A stretch of 6,776 nt of DNA from Planctomycetaceae bacterium (GTDB taxonomy: Bacteria; Planctomycetota; Planctomycetia; Pirellulales; Thermoguttaceae): NCBI GenBank assembly GCA_031256755.1, contig JAIRPZ010000051.1:1-6776 (forward strand), written 5' to 3'. A program made the translations under genes and the position numbers. The notes below the pieces were generated by a model. That model ran no database searches. It worked only from the letters and a program-made list of their open reading frames with translations, and was not told where the DNA came from. Of this stretch, positions 5,118-6,776 are shown piece by piece. The stretch's first letter is position 1. Every line of letters begins with the position of its first letter.

Positions 5118-6776
5118 CTAAATAATCGGCGGATTCGATTCGAAGGTTTCCTCAATTAACTTATCAACGCCTCTTTTCGTCTCCGGTATATTCGTCTCCG
5201 GTTTCGGCGGCTCCGCAAACGGATTGTCATTGTCTATTTTCGGTGCAACAACTTTGACATTGGCATCCAGTTTCGGCAACATTGATTGCAATTGTTCAAG
5301 AACAATGGCTGTTGCCGCCGGTGAAAGCGGAATCGCCCGAACCGTCGAATTATTCGTCGGAGCCAGTGAACCGTCTTCGCCTAATTTTGCCAATAACGCA
5401 CGAATTTCTGTAATTTGCGAAACCGTACCGCGGACAATAATCTGCCTTTCACTTACATCGGCTTCTACGGTCGGCGGCGGTGTACTGACCATCGCGGTTC
5501 GGACTGATCCCGGCGGACCGGCGGCAGGTGCCGCTGCGGCTGTTGGTGCCGATGCCGTTGCAAAAAACTTCTTGATCGATTCCACTGCCGAAAGCGGACT
5601 GATACGTTTAAGCGGAATTACATCAATTTGCGGAACGTTTAACTGCATCTGTTTGACTGCTTCCCGAATCGTTGCATGATTGGACGGTCTGCCGAGTGCC
5701 GCAATACCGCCGGTCTTCGCATCCAGCGAAAGACGGACATCCTTCGTGCCGGCAAGGAGCGTTTGCAAAATGGCAAGCACCGTGATCGGGTCTGCCGTTC
5801 CCACATTATAAACTTCAAATTGCGGCTGCCCCTCTTCTTTGTTTCCGTAGGAACTGTCGATTCGGGCAAGAATTTCTTTGGATCGTTCAATCATATCCGG
5901 TCTGCCGGAAAGAAAAATCTTTTTACCGGAAACATCTGCTGCCGTCCGCAGTGAAATGTCGGTTTCAGTAATAGCCAGTAATTTCCGCATAATGCCGAGA
6001 GCTTCTTCGGCGGTCATATTTGTCATTTCAACAATATGAATAGAACCGGAAACAATATCGTCGGGATCATCAATCCGTTTAATGATGTTCCGAATGGTAA
6101 GGAGCGTTCCGCCCGTTTCGGTAATGGCAATTTGCTGCGATTTCGGAAGCAGCGCAACGCTTGCCTGCGGTCCGAGCAAGTTTGTAATTTCGGCTTGTAC
6201 AATTTCCGGCGTGGTTCGGCTCAAACTAAAAACACAGCGGCAAATCTCATACTTTCCCCGTGTATCCAATTCGGCAGGCGTAATCGGTTCCAGCAAATTC
6301 GGCGGTATTCCATCCGGCAAATAAATCACAAAAAGTGTTTTGCCTTTCCGCAGCAAGGTATATTCTTTGAAAAGCAGATAACCATTGAGAATGTCTAACG
6401 CTTCGGTCGGTGTGTAATATTGTCCGTCCGTCAGGTTTAGCGTACCGGTCGGAACATTGTCGGCTTGCAGCGATAAAGCGGCTTGATCCGCAAACCACTC
6501 AATCACATCTTTCCAAGGGGCATAGCGGAAAGTGAACCGGATTTTACCAGCCGGTGCTGTGCGGGGATTGTCATTTTTTTCGGACGACGGTTTCGGATTC
6601 TCCGGTTTTTTCGGGTCCGGTACGGCGGTTTCAGTTTTTTGGGGTTCCGTTTTTACTCCTTCCGGTTCCGTTTTCTCCGGCTTTTTCAGTTCCGGTACGG
6701 CAGTTTCAGTTTTTTTGGGTTCCGTTTTTACTCCTTCCGGTTCCGTTTTCTCCGGCTTTTTCGGTTCCGGTACGGC
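5118..6776 (-). CDS. Secretin N-domain repeat protein, C-terminal part (5' end beyond window)
   Basis: The frame is open from the right edge to the TAG at 5118-5120, giving 552 residues; the apparent GTG start at 6504-6506 is internal (V91). Residues 1-75 are a Pro/Lys/Glu-rich linker with a 25-residue tandem repeat. An N0/STN-like domain follows (about 79-152: FTFRYAPWKDVIEWFADQAA). Then come secretin N1-type modules at about 177-237, 246-307, 319-378 and 384-466, plus a shortened one from about 478. Each has a strand, a helix with 'A..I...L' spacing, then strands and a second helix (for example VEMTNMTAEEALGIMRKLLA). The fourth carries an Ala/Pro-rich insertion (about 406-436). The tail is Pro-rich and polar, and no secretin beta-barrel domain follows. 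Full secretins (GspD, PilQ) end in such a barrel, so this may be a periplasmic partner or scaffold rather than a pore. Export is expected but the signal sequence is not visible. Confidence 0.75.
   Translation of the reverse strand, partial: AVPEPKKPEKTEPEGVKTEPKKTETAVPELKKPEKTEPEGVKTEPQKTETAVPDPKKPENPKPSSEKNDNPRTAPAGKIRFTFRYAPWKDVIEWFADQAALSLQADNVPTGTLNLTDGQYYTPTEALDILNGYLLFKEYTLLRKGKTLFVIYLPDGIPPNLLEPITPAELDTRGKYEICRCVFSLSRTTPEIVQAEITNLLGPQASVALLPKSQQIAITETGGTLLTIRNIIKRIDDPDDIVSGSIHIVEMTNMTAEEALGIMRKLLAITETDISLRTAADVSGKKIFLSGRPDMIERSKEILARIDSSYGNKEEGQPQFEVYNVGTADPITVLAILQTLLAGTKDVRLSLDAKTGGIAALGRPSNHATIREAVKQMQLNVPQIDVIPLKRISPLSAVESIKKFFATASAPTAAAAPAAGPPGSVRTAMVSTPPPTVEADVSERQIIVRGTVSQITEIRALLAKLGEDGSLAPTNNSTVRAIPLSPAATAIVLEQLQSMLPKLDANVKVVAPKIDNDNPFAEPPKPETNIPETKRGVDKLIEETFESNPPII
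6627..6776 (-). repeat. 75-bp coding tandem repeat, two copies plus a decayed third
   Basis: Copies at 6702-6776 and 6627-6701 are each exactly 75 bp and differ at three positions, one synonymous and two changing a residue (Lys/Gln and Pro/Leu). A third copy begins at 6626 and is recognisable for about 30 bp before diverging. The unit encodes 25 residues starting AVPEPKKPEK and rich in Pro, Lys, Glu and Thr. The array may extend past the window edge. The encoded linker would be extended and flexible, like proline-rich spacers of periplasmic proteins. Confidence 0.9.

Noticed and set aside
5224..5679. Plus-strand open frame of 151 codons opposite the secretin-N-repeat gene
   Set aside because: Its Ala/Gly/Thr-rich product mirrors the Ala/Pro-rich insertion and neighbouring modules on the other strand; a shadow frame.
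6504..6506. GTG as the start of the secretin-N-repeat protein
   Set aside because: The frame continues open to the window edge with a conserved-looking N0/STN-like strand (FTFRYAPWKD) and the repeat linker, so the codon is internal.

Overview
The window looks like a chromosomal piece of a planctomycete (possibly Pirellulales-like) with a GC content that I judge by eye to be in the mid-40s. Three things point there. The ATP synthase c and b subunits both carry signal-peptide-like N-termini. There is a secreted beta-propeller protein. At the right edge is a large protein built of repeated secretin N-type modules, of a style I associate with planctomycete genomes. The assignment rests on recalled sequence style, not on a database search.

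Left part (1-2240), all on the minus strand: a promoter with a good extended -10 box (about 2231-2258) drives a roughly 100-nt structured leader and then atpE (c), atpF (b) and atpB (a), the membrane Fo sector of the F-type ATP synthase. The order c-b-a is unlike the common a-c-b order. No atpI or F1 gene is present on either side: upstream lies the divergent asnS, and downstream, 52 nt past the atpB stop, starts an IS5-family transposase that runs off the left edge. Each junction has an inverted repeat: a strong imperfect hairpin between atpE and atpF, a small hairpin plus T-run between atpF and atpB, and a 7-bp inverted repeat across the atpB stop codon.

Middle (2125-2660): a 536-bp divergent intergenic region holding the atp promoter and leader on one side and a candidate asnS promoter on the other. 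No gene or RNA is recognised in it.

Right-centre (2661-5053), plus strand: asnS, a full-length asparaginyl-tRNA synthetase of 466 residues, followed 44 nt later by a secreted 315-residue beta-propeller protein of unknown function. The two are probably co-transcribed.

Right edge (5118-6776), minus strand and convergent: the C-terminal 552 residues of a protein with an exact-looking 25-residue Pro/Lys/Glu-rich tandem repeat, an N0/STN-like domain and four to five secretin N1-like modules. It stops without a recognisable secretin beta-barrel domain, and its N-terminus lies beyond the window.

No clearly new multi-gene system is visible. The items most worth a second look are the isolated and reordered Fo cluster with its intercistronic structures, the barrel-less secretin-N-repeat protein, and the 75-bp coding tandem repeat.
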